A DNA stretch of 64,000 nucleotides from Chara braunii (lineage: Eukaryota; Streptophyta; Charophyceae; Charales; Characeae), in the NCBI GenBank assembly GCA_003427395.1, contig BFEA01000550.1, positions 171,195 to 235,194 of the forward strand, read 5' to 3'. Position numbers and translations under genes: made by a program. The stretch's first letter is position 1. Each line of letters begins with the position of its first letter. Of the stretch, positions 42,273 to 53,662 are shown in pieces. The notes beneath the pieces were generated by a model that did no database searches, was not told the origin of the DNA, and saw only the letters and a list, made by a program, of their open reading frames with translations.

Positions 42273-42959
42273 GATTGGAGACTATCCAGTTGGACAGAGA
42301 TCAGAGTTGGATTTCGGTGATACGAGACTGTGGTACTTACCTGATTGGAGACTTGGAGATTGTTGAGGTTGACACTCGGCTGCATCACAGTTGGACACCG
42401 GTTACATCTGGACTCGGTTATCTCCGACATTGGTGACCTTTGGTCCTCGACATTTTGATCTTGTAATATGACATTCTGGACTACCATTTCGGAGACCTAC
42501 CAGACTCTATCTTGTGACCTATCGGTGTGATCTACCTCCTACCTCCTTCGTCTCTCCTCCCACCTTTCATTTGTGTATGTGTGTACGGGATCTGGGTACC
42601 GTCTATGAATAACCCAGACCCCACCATCTCATGATTGTATGTGTGTGGAGTGATGCCATGTAGGTCAGTCTATGTGAGTCAGTTCGTTATCAGACTTCCG
42701 CTGCATAAATGCTCATCCTATATTGGTTGATCTTTGGTTCTGCCCATACTCATTGAAGTATGTAACACTTACGTTTACTATGTGCTCAAAGCTCACAAAT
42801 CTTCTTGGAGTCTCAACACAAAATAAGAATCACCATTGGGGTTACACCCACTTTGATGCCCTGCCTTACCTTTACTATGTGCCCAAAGCTCACAAATCTC
42901 CTCCAGCTCTTCGCAACATTCTTGGAGTCGTAACACAAAATAGCAGTGATATTCCTGCT

Positions 42960-43490
42960 TGCGCTCGCACTCGTCCAACAATTTGCACCATTCATGAACG
43001 ACCTCCTCACAAACATTTGGCTAGCACGACTATTCGTCGTATCTCAGCGCTGCTTTGCAAGGAGTGATCTTTGTATATGACATCAATTTTCCAACAAGCA
43101 CTACTCTCTTTCTTCTAATCGTGTAATATTAGAGGTATGGCATGGGACAGGGATGGTTTTTGCAATCGGATTTTTTTTCCCCCCGTGCGAAAGGGTTGGG
43201 CAAAGGCTTGGTGTTGGCAATCACACGGCCCACAAACTCTCTCGAAGCCCCGAGATTCGATGGTCCGGGTGGCATGAGGCAACCGGGTCCGACAGTCGGC
43301 GGTCCGTGCAGCAGTTTCATTTGCAGCCGCGTGAGCCGTGCATGCCGAGAAAAGCAATGGTGGAGGAAAGAGACCATCCACGCAGCAGTGTTGAGAAGGG
43401 AGGCGCGGGCAGTGCACGTGTAGAATACATGTCACAAGAGGACGCTGTGGAAGAGGACTGAGCGGGAAGATTGACGTCATCGACAACGCA
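42960..43490. other. Unassigned DNA
   Basis: Open frames on both strands here lack any recognisable domain and disagree between strands. Confidence 0.4.
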
Positions 43491-43494
43491 CTTC

Positions 43495-43860
43495 CAAACT
43501 CTTCCCCCATCCTTTTACTACCACTCGATGATGAGATGATCGCAAGGGGGCGAAAAAAGCAAGCGGGTTGCGAAAGAGGGAGGGTGAAGAGAAGGCTCGG
43601 ACAAATTATGACGACGAAACATGACGGCAAATGATGACAAACCCAGGAAAAAGTAATGGGCAACAGGGAGGGGAAATATCTCTCTTTCCCCATCCTTCTA
43701 CTATCGTTCGATGATGATGACAATCACGAGTGGGAAGAAAAGGCGAGTGGGTTGGGAAAGAGGGAGCGGGAAGAGAAGGTCAAGTCAGATGACGATGATG
43801 CAACGGGACGACGAACGAAGCCGGTGAAACGTGGTGCGCAAAAGTGAGCGGAAAGAAAAG
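43495..43860. repeat. Two-copy purine-rich tandem duplication, about 185-bp period
   Basis: cttcccccatccttttactacc with gcgggttgcgaaagagggag (first) and ctttccccatccttctactatc with gtgggttgggaaagagggag (second). Confidence 0.65.
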
Positions 43861-44109
43861 GGTGGCATAGAAAAGCAAGATAGGGAAGAAAACGACGGCG
43901 GAATGGGCAAGAGGGAAGAGGAAGAATAGGCTCATCCCTCGATCCGTAGGAGGCAGGCGGGGTGCGGGGACCTGACAAAAGTGAGACTCAGGGGAAGGGG
44001 AGGCAGCAAGGGTGTTCGTTTTTTGGTTTTCTAATCAAGCAACCAATCAATCATATCAAAGATTGATTGATCGATTGATCAATTGCTGGAGGGGCAAGAA
44101 ATAGGCGGG

Positions 44110-44144
44110 NNNNNNNNNNNNNNNNNNNNNNNNNNNNNNNNNNN
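44110..44144. other. Assembly gap, 35 N
   Basis: Run of N directly before a (GA)n tract that probably stopped the assembly. Confidence 1.
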
Positions 44145-44211
<67 letters not shown>

Positions 44212-44294
44212 GTATCGGGGGAAGAACACATCAACCACAAGATGAACGAGGAGCAAGAGGAAGGTTTGTGGCGTGGCAGGCGGCCCGGACTGTG

Positions 44295-44341
<47 letters not shown>
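44145..44341. repeat. (GA)n and (GT)n microsatellites
   Basis: GA run 44145-44210 and GT run 44297-44341 separated by 86 bp. Confidence 0.97.
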
Positions 44342-44344
<3 letters not shown>

Positions 44345-45295
44345 CTCTGTCCGATTGTCGTCATGTTGAGCTTATTCTGTCTCACTCATTTCAGGAGGGC
44401 TCAAACTCAAAGGTCAATTGACGTTTGTGATTTCGTGATGTCTCGAACCCATCACACATTGGATGTGTGCATGGACAAGATCTCCTCTATATGAAGTGCC
44501 TGCATCATACAAGAATATAACCCTAGTAACATAAAATAAAGACGCGCCCGAACTGTGTGAAGTTGGTTAAGATCTCCATATCTTTCAACTTTGTCCTCTT
44601 GCAATGCAAAGCAGTTTGGTCTAAATTGAGAATTTCGGTTTTTGGGTTTCAAAGCGCTGGATTCAATTTTTTGCGTGTACAATCTCAGATTCGATCTTCC
44701 GACCAGTGTTTGGCTGGCAATTCGTGCAATTGTTTCTCTGCCCTGCCTTTTTTCCCTTCTCAACTGCCTGTTCCCTCTCTTTTATGCTCTACAATTACAC
44801 TCCTCGGTCATTCGCAGACAGCAGTGGAATCATCACATACTGTTCATCGATGCGCTGCACGCCAAGCAGCGTTGCTTGCACATCGATGGAGAAACAACGA
44901 TTTAGACAGGCACACCTTGGAATAATTAAACCGCGAATAAACCATGCACGACTGTACACCCAAACATTGATGCAACGACAGGTCCTTGTTCGACCTGTTC
45001 GCATCATTGGGAAGCAGAACCCCGTGTGCTCATTGTGCTGCAGATAAATGGCCTCATGAACACCAACAGACTTCCCTCTGCTGTCTGCGCGAAAAAGTGC
45101 AACACCCGTTGTGGGAATACCCTCCGCCTAGCACACCGGCATGGCAAATCCTTCAACTCTGGGAAGCAGATTCTCCCGAAGGAAGACTGCTTCGATCACG
45201 AGCATGTGCACTAAAGAATTCTCTTGCTCTTGCATCCCGAAGCGTCATCGAAAGCCCCGTGCCCCCGGATGTCATCCTGTTGAACGCCCATTTAA

Positions 45296-45814
45296 TTGTC
45301 ATACTCAAAGATGAATTCAAAATATCGACACCCTGAACAAATTGATTCAGTCATCCGTGCGGAGCTGCCCAAAAATCATGAACTGCAAAAGCTTGTGCTT
45401 ACATATATGATACATCGCCCCTATGGGAATCATAATATGACAGCCTCATGTATGCACAAGTACCCAAAACCATTCTCAGATCGTACGACCTGGAATGAGG
45501 ACACAGGCTACCCGATCTACCAATGCTGTGTGCCGTCTGACGGAGGCCCCTCAATTGATCATAATAACGAAATTACTTATAGCTCATGGGTTGTCCCTTA
45601 CAATCCATATCTGCTGCTTCAATATCACTGTCACCACAATGTTGAAATTTGTGCATTGGCTGCACCCTATCATTACCTGTACCACCATATTCTCAAACGT
45701 CCAAACAGAGCGATGGTTGTTGACACTATGAACACAAATGATGAGATTGCATCGTATCAAGACATGCGAACAATTGGAGCAGCTGAAGCTGCTTGGAGGA
45801 TTTTGAATTCCTGA
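45296..45814 (+). pseudogene. Helitron helicase-like N-terminal domain
   Basis: Contains AELPKNHELQKLVLTYMIH, CMHKYPKPFSDRTTW, GYPIYQCC, WVVPYNPYLLLQYHCHHNVE and the end IGAAEAAWRIL. Each fits the conserved Helitron_like_N block that precedes the PIF1 helicase. It is one clean frame of 172 codons, ended by TGA at 45812. Confidence 0.88.
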
Positions 45815-46113
45815 TTTCAAACACTATCCCCAAGTGTATGCCTTGCCTGTCCATACGGAAAATAACTCTATCCCCCCGTATATGCCTTGCCTGCTCATAC
45901 AAAAAAACGCCAACGTGTCTACTTCCAGCCCCACTGAGCACGTGAAATAGCAAACGGACCACCCGTTTCGACTGAACACACGGTGTGGTTTCAATGGAAT
46001 GAAGAACGTATCCCTGATCCTCCTGACAGTAAACTGTTGTATAACGAAATGATGCAGAGATCAGATTCGATAAACATACAAAAACTTGGGTACCGTGACA
46101 CCAAGCAAGAAAT

Positions 46114-46305
46114 ATGTTAGGTCAGATGCACACCATCCATCCAAATGCTGGTGAGACTTTTTATCTTCGCATGTTCGTCAACTCACCGAACTCTCATGGT
46201 GTTGTCACTTTCGAACATCTGCGGACTATTGTCGGTCAAACTCTCCCTACTTTTCAAGCTGCCTGTCAAACACTTGGCCTGCTTAACAATAACACTTTAT
46301 TTTAA
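46114..46305 (+). pseudogene. Helitron middle segment
   Basis: MHTIHPNAGETFYLRMFVNS, GVVTFEHLRTIVGQ and PTFQAACQTLGLL match the segment between the N-terminal and PIF1 domains of Helitron proteins. In another frame than the part before it. Confidence 0.85.
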
Positions 46306-46473
46306 GCAGGCCAATACTGAATCTGATTAAGTCGTCAATGATGCGATATTCTTATCCTCTTCAACTGCCGCCCTCGACCTCTTCGTCACGATTCGTTGCA
46401 CTGTGTGCCTGCGGATCCCGCTGAACTCTTTGAAACGCACTGGCAAAAAATGTGAGACGATTTCCACAGACAA

Positions 46474-46775
46474 CTTGTTGCGGTCGAGGTTCCACCAAAC
46501 CTCATCAGGGAAATGCTTCTGAGAGACATTGACGACCATCTCCAAAAAGAGGGTAAAGACTTGCAAGATGTCGCGACGTTTTCCACAACCTTCACCAGAT
46601 GATGTCCACGAGGCAATTCATCTTGTTGCGGTCGATGTTCCACCAAACCTCATCAGGGAAATGCTTCTAACGGACATCGACCGTCTCCAAAAAGCGGGTA
46701 AAGAATTGCAAGATGTGGCGACCTCTTCCACAAGCTCCACCAAATGATGTCCACGGGGCAATTCATCTTGCTGAA
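46474..46775. repeat. 148-bp tandem duplication in the Helitron
   Basis: cttgttgcggtcga...ccaccaaacctcatcaggg at 46474 and 46622, with a third start (cttgctgaaac) at 46767. The copies have diverged. Confidence 0.9.
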
Positions 46776-46944
46776 ACACAACACCGACCCAAACCCGATG
46801 TTCCTCGGATTATCAAGGATGAAGTATCATATGGCATAAATCAGCTGCAGGAACCACTCGACACAAACCTCCCACTTCTCCATCCCTCACAGCTCACAAT
46901 TTTTCGGCTCGTCATCACCCGCACGTGACAACAATTAACCGCTC

Positions 46945-47335
46945 TGCCTCTTCATCGATGCACCTGCAGGCACAGGCAAAACATTCCTTCTAAACACAAT
47001 TCTCGCACATGTGTGACTACGTGGCGCAGTTGCACTTGCTGTTGCCTCAAGTAGCGTTGCAGCGACTCTCCTTGATGGAGGCCGCACATTCCACTCGCGC
47101 TTCAAAGCACCACTGACACCCGATGACAACTCCACATTAGATATTCCTAAACAAAGTGCCCTTGCCGAGTGCTCATCGTGTGGATGAAACACCCATGATT
47201 CACAAATTCCACGTTGATGCTCTGTATCACACACTACGAGATCTCTCCACATTTGGCAGCACTTGCAGAGGAAAAAGCACAATCTTTGGAGGAGATTTCC
47301 GACAGATTCTTCCCATCGTCACAAAAGGCACATGA
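46945..47335 (+). pseudogene. PIF1-like helicase, N-terminal motifs (Helitron)
   Basis: FIDAPAGTGKTFLLNTILAHV contains the Walker A site, followed by a TGA and GAVALAVASSSVAATLL. After further frameshifts FGGDFRQILPIV gives the Walker B-downstream motif. The intact enzyme unwinds DNA during rolling-circle transposition. Confidence 0.88.
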
Positions 47336-47485
47336 GCCCAAATGATTGAAGCGTGCATCAAATCCTAACTCTGATGACAATTTGAAACTATGCAACTTAC
47401 AGACAGCATGTGATTCCTTGCTCACAAAAACATCCTTGCAGGTCACGTGTACGCAGAATGGCTGCTTGCTCTCGACAACACCCAA

Positions 47486-48085
47486 CACCACACCGACAAC
47501 TATTGAACTCCCACCCCAACTCCATCTTCATGGCAACACCTATGAGCTCATCGATTGGACAACTCCCGCCCTCCAAGCTCACTTTGAAGATCCACACTGG
47601 CTCGGTGAACGTCTCATACTATCACCCAAGAATAGAAATCTGTTGCAAATCTGCACAAAATTTTGATCGATCAATTCCTGGGTCAAACCATGACATCCAT
47701 GAGCGCCAACACTCTCCTCAAAAACATGATGAGCACCCAGATGTCCCCGTCGCTGCTCTGAACACACTTGACCTTCCTTCTTTGCACCACACCGACAACT
47801 GCTGAACTCCCACCCCAACTCTGTCTTCATTACAGCACCTATGAGCTCATTGATTGGACATCTCCCGCCCTCCAAACTCACTCCAAAGATCCGCACTGGC
47901 TCGGTGAACGTCTCATACTATCACCCAAGAATAGAAATTTGTTGCAAATCTGAACAAAATTTTGCTCGATCAATTCCCGGGTCAAACCATGACATCCATG
48001 AGCGCCAACACTCTCCTCGAACATGGCGAGCACCCAAATGTCCCCGTTGATGCTCTGAACACACTTTACCTTCCTTCTTTGCCAC
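47486..48085. repeat. 299-bp tandem duplication inside the helicase
   Basis: caccacaccgacaact...ctcccaccccaactc starts at 47486 and 47785. Each copy encodes YELIDW, HWLGERLILSPKNRNLLQI. The copies differ at about 10% of positions. Confidence 0.92.
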
Positions 48086-48518
48086 CACATGTTCTCCGCA
48101 TAAAAAAAGGCACTCCCGTCATTCTCCTCTGCAATATTGCAATGAGAAATCGCCTCTGCAACGACACACGTCTCATTGTCGAAACAATAATGAACAATAG
48201 GCTCCTACATGCCCATACTTTGCCTGACCTACATCCGGTTCTTCTCCCACACATCCTCCTCACTATTACCAATGAGAGTTCACCATTTCCCTGGCAAAGA
48301 CAACAGTTTCGGATCAGACCTGCCTTTGTGATTACTATCAACAAATCACAGGGCCATCAGTGAGACATGCTGGCGTGGACCTGCAGTAACCTGTCTTCAC
48401 GCACGACCAACTTTACGCCGCGGCCTCGCGTATCCATGATGCTGCATACAGCCGCTTTGCTCTCCCTACAACTGCTAATACAACTACACACATCGTCTAC
48501 GAAGAAATTCTGACATGA
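48054..48518 (+). pseudogene. PIF1-like helicase, C-terminal motifs (Helitron)
   Basis: PPHVLRIKKGTPVILLCNI, NRLCNDTRLIV, QQFRIRPAFVITINKSQGH, then after a frameshift FTHDQLYAAASRIHDAA and IVYEEIL to TGA at 48516-48518. This is the standard closing series of Helitron helicases. Confidence 0.87.
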
Positions 48519-49641
48519 GCACACAGTCACTTTCTTTATTGTTGCATGCAGGTACTTCGCAGAAAACCCAAGCTCCAAAGAGACCAAAGTCTTCCCTTCT
48601 GGCTCCGCTTACTGCTGCTACAAATACATCTCCACAAATTGCCTTCCCTGCCTCCTCGCCTCTCCCCAACACTCGGACCAGAACTCCCATCTCCTCTGCA
48701 CCCTCTACGCCACTCCCGTCCATACCGATTCCCCCTCTACACCACTCCCGACCTCCACTCCCACTTCTACCATCCACAACTGCGCTGGAACAGTTTGGCC
48801 TGGATAATATGAGACTCAAGCAAATCGATCTACCTGCACCTGCTGCTCAGACAACAACAGCAATTGTCCCTGCAACAACGCCTCCTCAGCATTCTGCAAC
48901 ACAAGACCACCTTTTCTTTGAATCAAGATACACATCATCCGAACGTCCTGAAGAGTACACTGGAGAGGATGCCTGGCACCATTACCTCAATGTTGATAAC
49001 ATTGATCACATCATTGACCAGAGCCTTTGGGAGGATTTCCTGCTCACAGATCAAGCTGCATTTTCTCCCTCTCTACACTTCCTTCAATCCCCCTACAAAG
49101 CCCGCCGACAACGCAACCTTGAAAGCCCACAACCTTCACCCTTCCCTTCTCAACAGTTCGCACAGTCCAAAATTTTCCTCCTCTAGCTCCTCAAACGAGA
49201 CCACCGCCAAACAACCGGCTCACGCACTGGCTATCTCAAATACAGACAGGAGCTCATTATCACCACCTTCCACAGGTATTCATTCATTGCCTCTGTCCAC
49301 CCCGAACCACCCCCACAACCACCAAGGTGGCACCCCCCTGAAGCATGGGGTTCCACACAAGCAATCGCACTCATCCACAACATCCTTGCATCCCATCATA
49401 CCCTTCCCACGTACAACATACAGCATCCACCCGAAACCTGGGGAGTACCTCAATGATCTATTCTCCTCTACCACCGCAAAGCCCAACAGTGCCTCCCCCT
49501 TTTCCCCGTCTACAAGTCGACCATTTTTCAACAGGCTGTCTACTATATCGAAGCTCAAGATGCTTTCAACCTCACCAGATGCCAACAACAACAACATGAC
49601 AAATTCAGTGCCCGCCTCTCCCTCCCTCCTTCACAAAAACA
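48515..49641 (+). pseudogene. Unrecognised ORF overlapping the Helitron stop by ATGA
   Basis: The start codon (48515-48517) overlaps the helicase stop (48516-48518). The frame runs 224 codons to a TAG at 49184, then on in phase to a TGA at 49456 and to the end near 49641. The first 90 residues are Ser/Pro/Thr-rich. The centre is acidic and aromatic (ERPEEYTGEDAWHHYLNVDN). The last third has RWHPPEAWGSTQAIALIHNI. I do not recognise the family. Its position suggests a Helitron accessory protein or a captured host fragment. Confidence 0.4.
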
Positions 49642-49858
49642 TCCTCGGTGAGACGTGATAGCAAAGAGACGAGGGGCCATCAATCCGTTGCTTTGCCTCT
49701 GTGTGTTTCCGTGCAGACGGGATCTCCCCTGTCCCTCACTTCCAAGGCAAAAAGGCTATGCAATGACAAAAGGTGGATCAACAGACACCGGGTGCTTGAC
49801 CTTTCGCGTGACAATTGCAGATACCAGGACTCGATGCCCAGACCTCCCCTAGCCCACT

Positions 49859-50470
49859 GTACAGTTGTCCGTTGACCCTGTGAGTTTTGAACCCGTGACC
49901 TGTCCCCATAACCGTGTATCAATGTTTTGTGTGTACGAGTTGCGTCATGTGGGGTTTGATCCGTAGGTCAGTCGTTTGGGAGTCTTGCGGTCGTCCGCAA
50001 GTTTCCGGAAAAGGCAAGTTTACAGTTGACCTTTCTAGAGGTCAACTGGCCCTACGTCCTCTGAAGAGTCAACCTGACCTTTGGGAGTCGGTAGGAGGCA
50101 GACCGTCGGTCTCCAAGAGGTCAAGAGTCCCCAGTCAGCCCCTAAGAGGCACAGGTATAGGCAGTCCCAGTCCAGTAGCAAGTACCAGAGTGGAACAAAC
50201 GTCCAAGGGCCTGGGACCGGGCAGGCCAGACCACAAAACGAAACAGTATAAATAAAGAGGCAGCAGCGCCCAGCCATTCATTCATTCGCCTGCGAGCTAC
50301 TTGGAAGTGCTGCTTGACTTGTGCGTTGAGTCACAGGTGGTCAGCAGGAAGCCCGAAGGTGGAAGAGGGCAAGCTGCCATGGCCAATAGTCAGGAGGAAG
50401 ACGACAGCGGCCATAGCCGCCAGTGTGACGAAATCAGTAGTTAGTGTCTGTGTGTGTATGTGTGCGTAGA
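49859..50470 (+). mobile_element. LTR family A, copy 2, left part
   Basis: Starts TGTACAG like copy 1. AGCAAGTACC, TATA box tataaata (50247-50254), aagaggca, cattcattc and GGCCATAGCCGCC follow. It is cut at GTAGA (50466-50470) by the LTR of element D/E. The missing tail reappears at 62462. Confidence 0.6.
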
Positions 50471-50914
50471 CATTCACACACACGCTCACTCAACTCGACA
50501 CGACTTGACGAACACAGACACAAACTGGCAAAGTCGCGAAGTCGCAATCTTGGATTCTGAACACAATGTTGCAACAAGTCACACTGAAGCGCAAGCACTG
50601 AGCCCGAAAACTGAATGCCCAAACTCAAGCTTCCGTCCAGTCTCAAGTACAAGACTCAAGTTGAGTCCCGAGGGCAGAAGTGCAATCTGCCTCGGGGCTG
50701 AACTCAAAATCGAAGGTCTGAGCCTGACCGCCAGAATGTCGGATGGCGCCAAGTATCTAAATCCGAAATGCCAGAGGAGGGATTTGAGAACGGGCGTCAA
50801 CTGCAGAGGGCGCCAACAGTCAGGGACCGGAGATCAGAGACTCAAAAATGAAATAGCAGCCTGGCGGGTGGTAACCCGCGGACCAGGGAGTGAGCCCTGG
50901 CTGAGTCCGTAACA
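50471..50914 (-). mobile_element. 3' LTR of element D/E
   Basis: Matches 62007-62461 over its whole length: caatcttgg, tcgaaggtctgagcctg, gggaccggaga, aaatagcagcctgg, ggtaacccgc, gagccctggctgag. On the minus strand it begins TGTTACGG. It lacks about 50 bp present at the inner end of the right copy. Confidence 0.72.
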
Positions 50915-50931
50915 CTATCCCCTCCCTCTGG
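50915..50931 (-). other. Polypurine tract of element D/E
   Basis: Minus strand ccagagggaggggatag directly before the LTR TGTTACGG. Confidence 0.65.
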
Positions 50932-51027
50932 AAGGCAACGTCCCGGCTGCCAAAGACCCATTGAACAACTGTGAAGGACGGGACGGGGCCGATCACTGGG
51001 CAGAAAAGGAAAACGGGAGTAATGCAA

Positions 51028-51345
51028 GTAGCAGGGTAATCCTATTGAGGTTCTAGAGGGATGAGGGAATCAANGCTCANGTAACAGGGTAATACTATTG
51101 AGGTTCTAGAGGGATGAGGGAATCAANGCTCANGTAACAGGGTAATACTATTGAGGTTCTAGAGGGATGAGGGAATCAATGCTCAAGTAACAGGGTAATA
51201 CTATTGGGGTTCTGTAGGGATGAGAGAATCAATGCTCAAGTAACAGGGTAATCCTATTCTACAAGGGTGAGGGTAGCAATATTCAGGTAACAGGGTAATC
51301 CTATTGAGATTCTACAAGTAACAGGGCAGTCCTATTGGTGTTCTA
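51028..51345. repeat. 53-bp minisatellite
   Basis: Units start at or near (g)taacagggtaat. Four full units contain attgaggttctagaggg and aatcaatgctcaag. Three shorter, diverged units follow. N bases at 51074, 51080, 51127 and 51133 occupy equivalent unit positions. Confidence 0.93.
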
Positions 51346-52000
51346 CAGAGGTTGTCAGGTTTGAGAAGAAAAAAAAAAAATTGTTTGTTCAATGCTCGAG
51401 TGCTGGGGTGTCTGAGGGGTCTATGAAAACAGTGTCTCAGGTCTGTAACAAAGTGTCAAAAGCGGGAAAAAAAAAGAAGTCTTGGAGGGTATCGCAGAAG
51501 TCTCGGTGATGAAGCAGTCTTCAGCAGTTCAGTGATGTAGACGGCGAGGACTTCAGCTTGATTGTCCCAGTAGCAGGTTGCGTCCGGTATACGATCTGAT
51601 GATGAGGTCTCATCCGGATAGCGGGTTGCAGACTGATCTTGATGTCCATGTCAGAGGTGCTGCTCCGGAAGTCTGTGAGTCCAAGGTGCCGGCCAAAGGG
51701 AACAGCATGGTGGCCAACCAGCTGTCTTATATCCTCGTACTGAGCTGCAGCATGCCATCCTCCTCGTGCGCTTGCCATTATATCCATTATCGCCGGCGAC
51801 GCGGCCACATGTAGGACTTGGACAAGAGGGACAGAGATGTGGTAGAGGACAGATGGGAGAACAGGGCGAGACAGAGGCAAGAGCGGATCAGACAGAGGGA
51901 GGTCGAGGGGCAAGGGTTTTGCTGGGTACAGGGGATGTGTGTAGTGCAAGGAGGCAGGGCTGAGGCACGGTTTAGGCATAGTGGGAGCTAGGATATAGGA
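51346..52000. other. Non-coding region of element D/E
   Basis: No domain in the open frames of either strand. A-runs at 51368 and 51468. Confidence 0.4.
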
Positions 52001-52009
52001 TGGGCGCGA

Positions 52010-52398
52010 TCATAGGCGCGAACAAGTTTCATAAGTTTCATGGCATTTTTAAGGTTAACAAGAGGTTCCCATGAAGATTCTTCGTCGGGGTATCCTGTCT
52101 ATTAAACTTTGTATTCTGTGATTGGTTCAGGGTGGTCAGATACCTGAGTAGCTCTACGTCCTATGATGGCTTCAACGACGAATTCAGGGCCTGTGGGTAA
52201 CATGATTGGTGGAGGTCTAGGATATGGGCGGTCAGCGAATTCGGGTGGGGATTTCTGGTATTCTTTTAGGTATTCTACGTGGAAGACAGGGTGGACACGA
52301 CTCATGTCAGGAGGGAGTTGGAGCTTGTAATTGACGTGGGAGGTTTGTTCAATGATGGGGAAGGGTCCGAGCCACTTGTTCGAGAGTTTCTTGGACAA
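52010..52398 (-). pseudogene. Integrase C-terminus and chromodomain, element D/E
   Basis: KWLGPFPIIEQTSHVNYKL and HPVFHVEYLKEY form the GPY/F module. FVVEAIIGRRA, EYKV, two stops, then GYPDEESSWEPLVNLKNAM form a chromodomain (the SSWEP strand is diagnostic). Chromodomains direct chromovirus integration. The two adjacent stops (52099-52104) replace the usual aromatic-rich strand. Confidence 0.82.
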
Positions 52399-52584
52399 GC
52401 TGCGATCGGGTTCAAAGCATTTGGCAGAGAGCCAGACTTTGTCCCCTACTTTGAATGTTACGTCACGTCTGTGTTTGTTGGTCTTGTTGGCTTGTTGTTC
52501 TTGTGTTCGTTCAAGGGCTTCAGTGGCTTCTCGGAGGAGTCTGTTCGTTGTTGCTACCCATTCATTGAGAGAAGGGAATTGTTG

Positions 52585-53623
52585 CTACCCATTCATTAAG
52601 AGAAGGAAGCAAAAAGTCAAAAAGAGCAAGCAAGAATGGTAGCCAAAGTCGAGGTAGAATGGGGAGATGCCAGATTTTTTTATGTTAGTATTATGAGCCT
52701 GCATTATTTGTTCGCTAAATTTTTGACGACATTGCTTGTGGTGGTGCACCGGAAAACACCAAATTTTTGGTCTTCCATTAACCATCTCTCCAGTGGAGGG
52801 ACAGAAGGCATTGGTGTAGGCGATCTCGGCGGCTGTGAGCAATTGGTCCCAGCTATGTTGCTGTGGATGACAGTACTTCCGCAGGATTCTTTGGAGAGTA
52901 TCATTCATCTTCTCGGTTTGTCCATCAGTCTAGGAGTGGAATCCAGTGCTATACTTGAGCGTGGTTCCATATGCTTTGAAAAGGTGTTTCCAGAATTGAG
53001 TGAGGAAGCGGGGATCACGGGCACTAATGATGTTCTCGGGGAGGCTGTGATGGAATGCGACATGATCAAAGAAGAGTGGCCGCATCTTTGGCGTTGTGCA
53101 AAGTAGTGCAAGGGATGGAGTGCGCGCGTTCGGTCAAGCGACAGATGATGACATAGATGCAGTCATGGCCGCGGTCAGTCTTGGGGAGACCGCACACGAA
53201 GTCCATAGAGATAGACTGCCAACGGTGAGTGCGAATAGGCGACAACTGCAACTTACCGGTTGGCCCGGTTCGAAGGGTTGACGGCTTGAAATGCGGGGCA
53301 TGAGCGAATGTAAGCTTTGACGTCGACGAGTAGGGAAGGCCAGTAGTAGTGGGAGATGGTGTGAACAGTTTTCTGGAACCCGAGGTGTCCCGCAGTCTTG
53401 GCGTTGTGGTGCTAGACCAAGAGCTGGGTACGGAGCCGACGTGCGTCGGGGATGCAAAGTCGACGAGTGCCTTTGGTGTCAATGTAAAGAAGTTGGTCGT
53501 GAATGGAGTAGTCAGGGACTGGGTCGAGGTCACGAACTTTGTTGCAGATTGTTGAGAAATCTGGGAAAGAGAGGTAGCCGTGGGTGTAACGGTGGTGGAG
53601 TGGTGTGAGGAGTTGGATATCAA
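52585..53623 (-). pseudogene. Integrase zinc finger and core, element D/E
   Basis: Spread over three frames. SISMDFVCGLP gives the first Asp, a frame near 53000 gives SARDPRF (second), and TDGQTEKMNDTLQRIL gives the Glu. Gypsy-type core with frameshifts. Confidence 0.8.
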
Positions 53624-53662
53624 TCATGGTGGCATAGACTTTCTCGGAGGGTGGTCGGGGCG

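Larger units (their letters stand above)
41440..42955. mobile_element. Foldback-like element
   Basis: A unit of about 100-115 bp (caagaatgttgcgaa, gagctggaggagatt, gagctttg, cacatagtaaaggtaa, gggtgtaaccccaat) occurs twice on plus (41448-41556, 41568-41660). Partial and full copies occur on minus at 41669-41712, 42775-42850 and 42852-42950. Arms made of tandem units in opposite orientation around about 1 kb are the layout of foldback transposons. No transposase was found. Confidence 0.5.
45200..48518 (+). mobile_element. Helitron Rep/helicase relic
   Basis: Successive frames match the conserved order of a Helitron transposase: helicase-like N-terminal region (45296-45814), the GETFYLRM segment (46114-46305), PIF1-type helicase Walker A (about 46960-46983), the GGDFRQILPIV motif (47288-47320) and the closing TINKSQG motif (48336-48360). 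Many frameshifts and two internal tandem duplications make it non-functional. Helitron ends (5' TC, 3' CTRR hairpin) and the Rep HUH motif were not located. Confidence 0.88.

Noticed and set aside
42074-42487. Poly-Glu acidic protein on minus
   Set aside because: The Glu run is the (CTT)n microsatellite.
43115-43723. 202-codon minus-strand frame
   Set aside because: It runs over a purine-rich tandem duplication, has no domain, and its composition follows the repeat.
45020-45336. Extra zinc-ribbon-like frames before the Helitron domain
   Set aside because: Cys spacing differs between frames and no continuous match to Helitron Rep could be followed. The HUH motif was not found.
51521-51979. 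152-codon minus-strand ORF as an additional gene of element D/E
   Set aside because: No domain, low-complexity Pro/Leu start, and no related frame at other elements.
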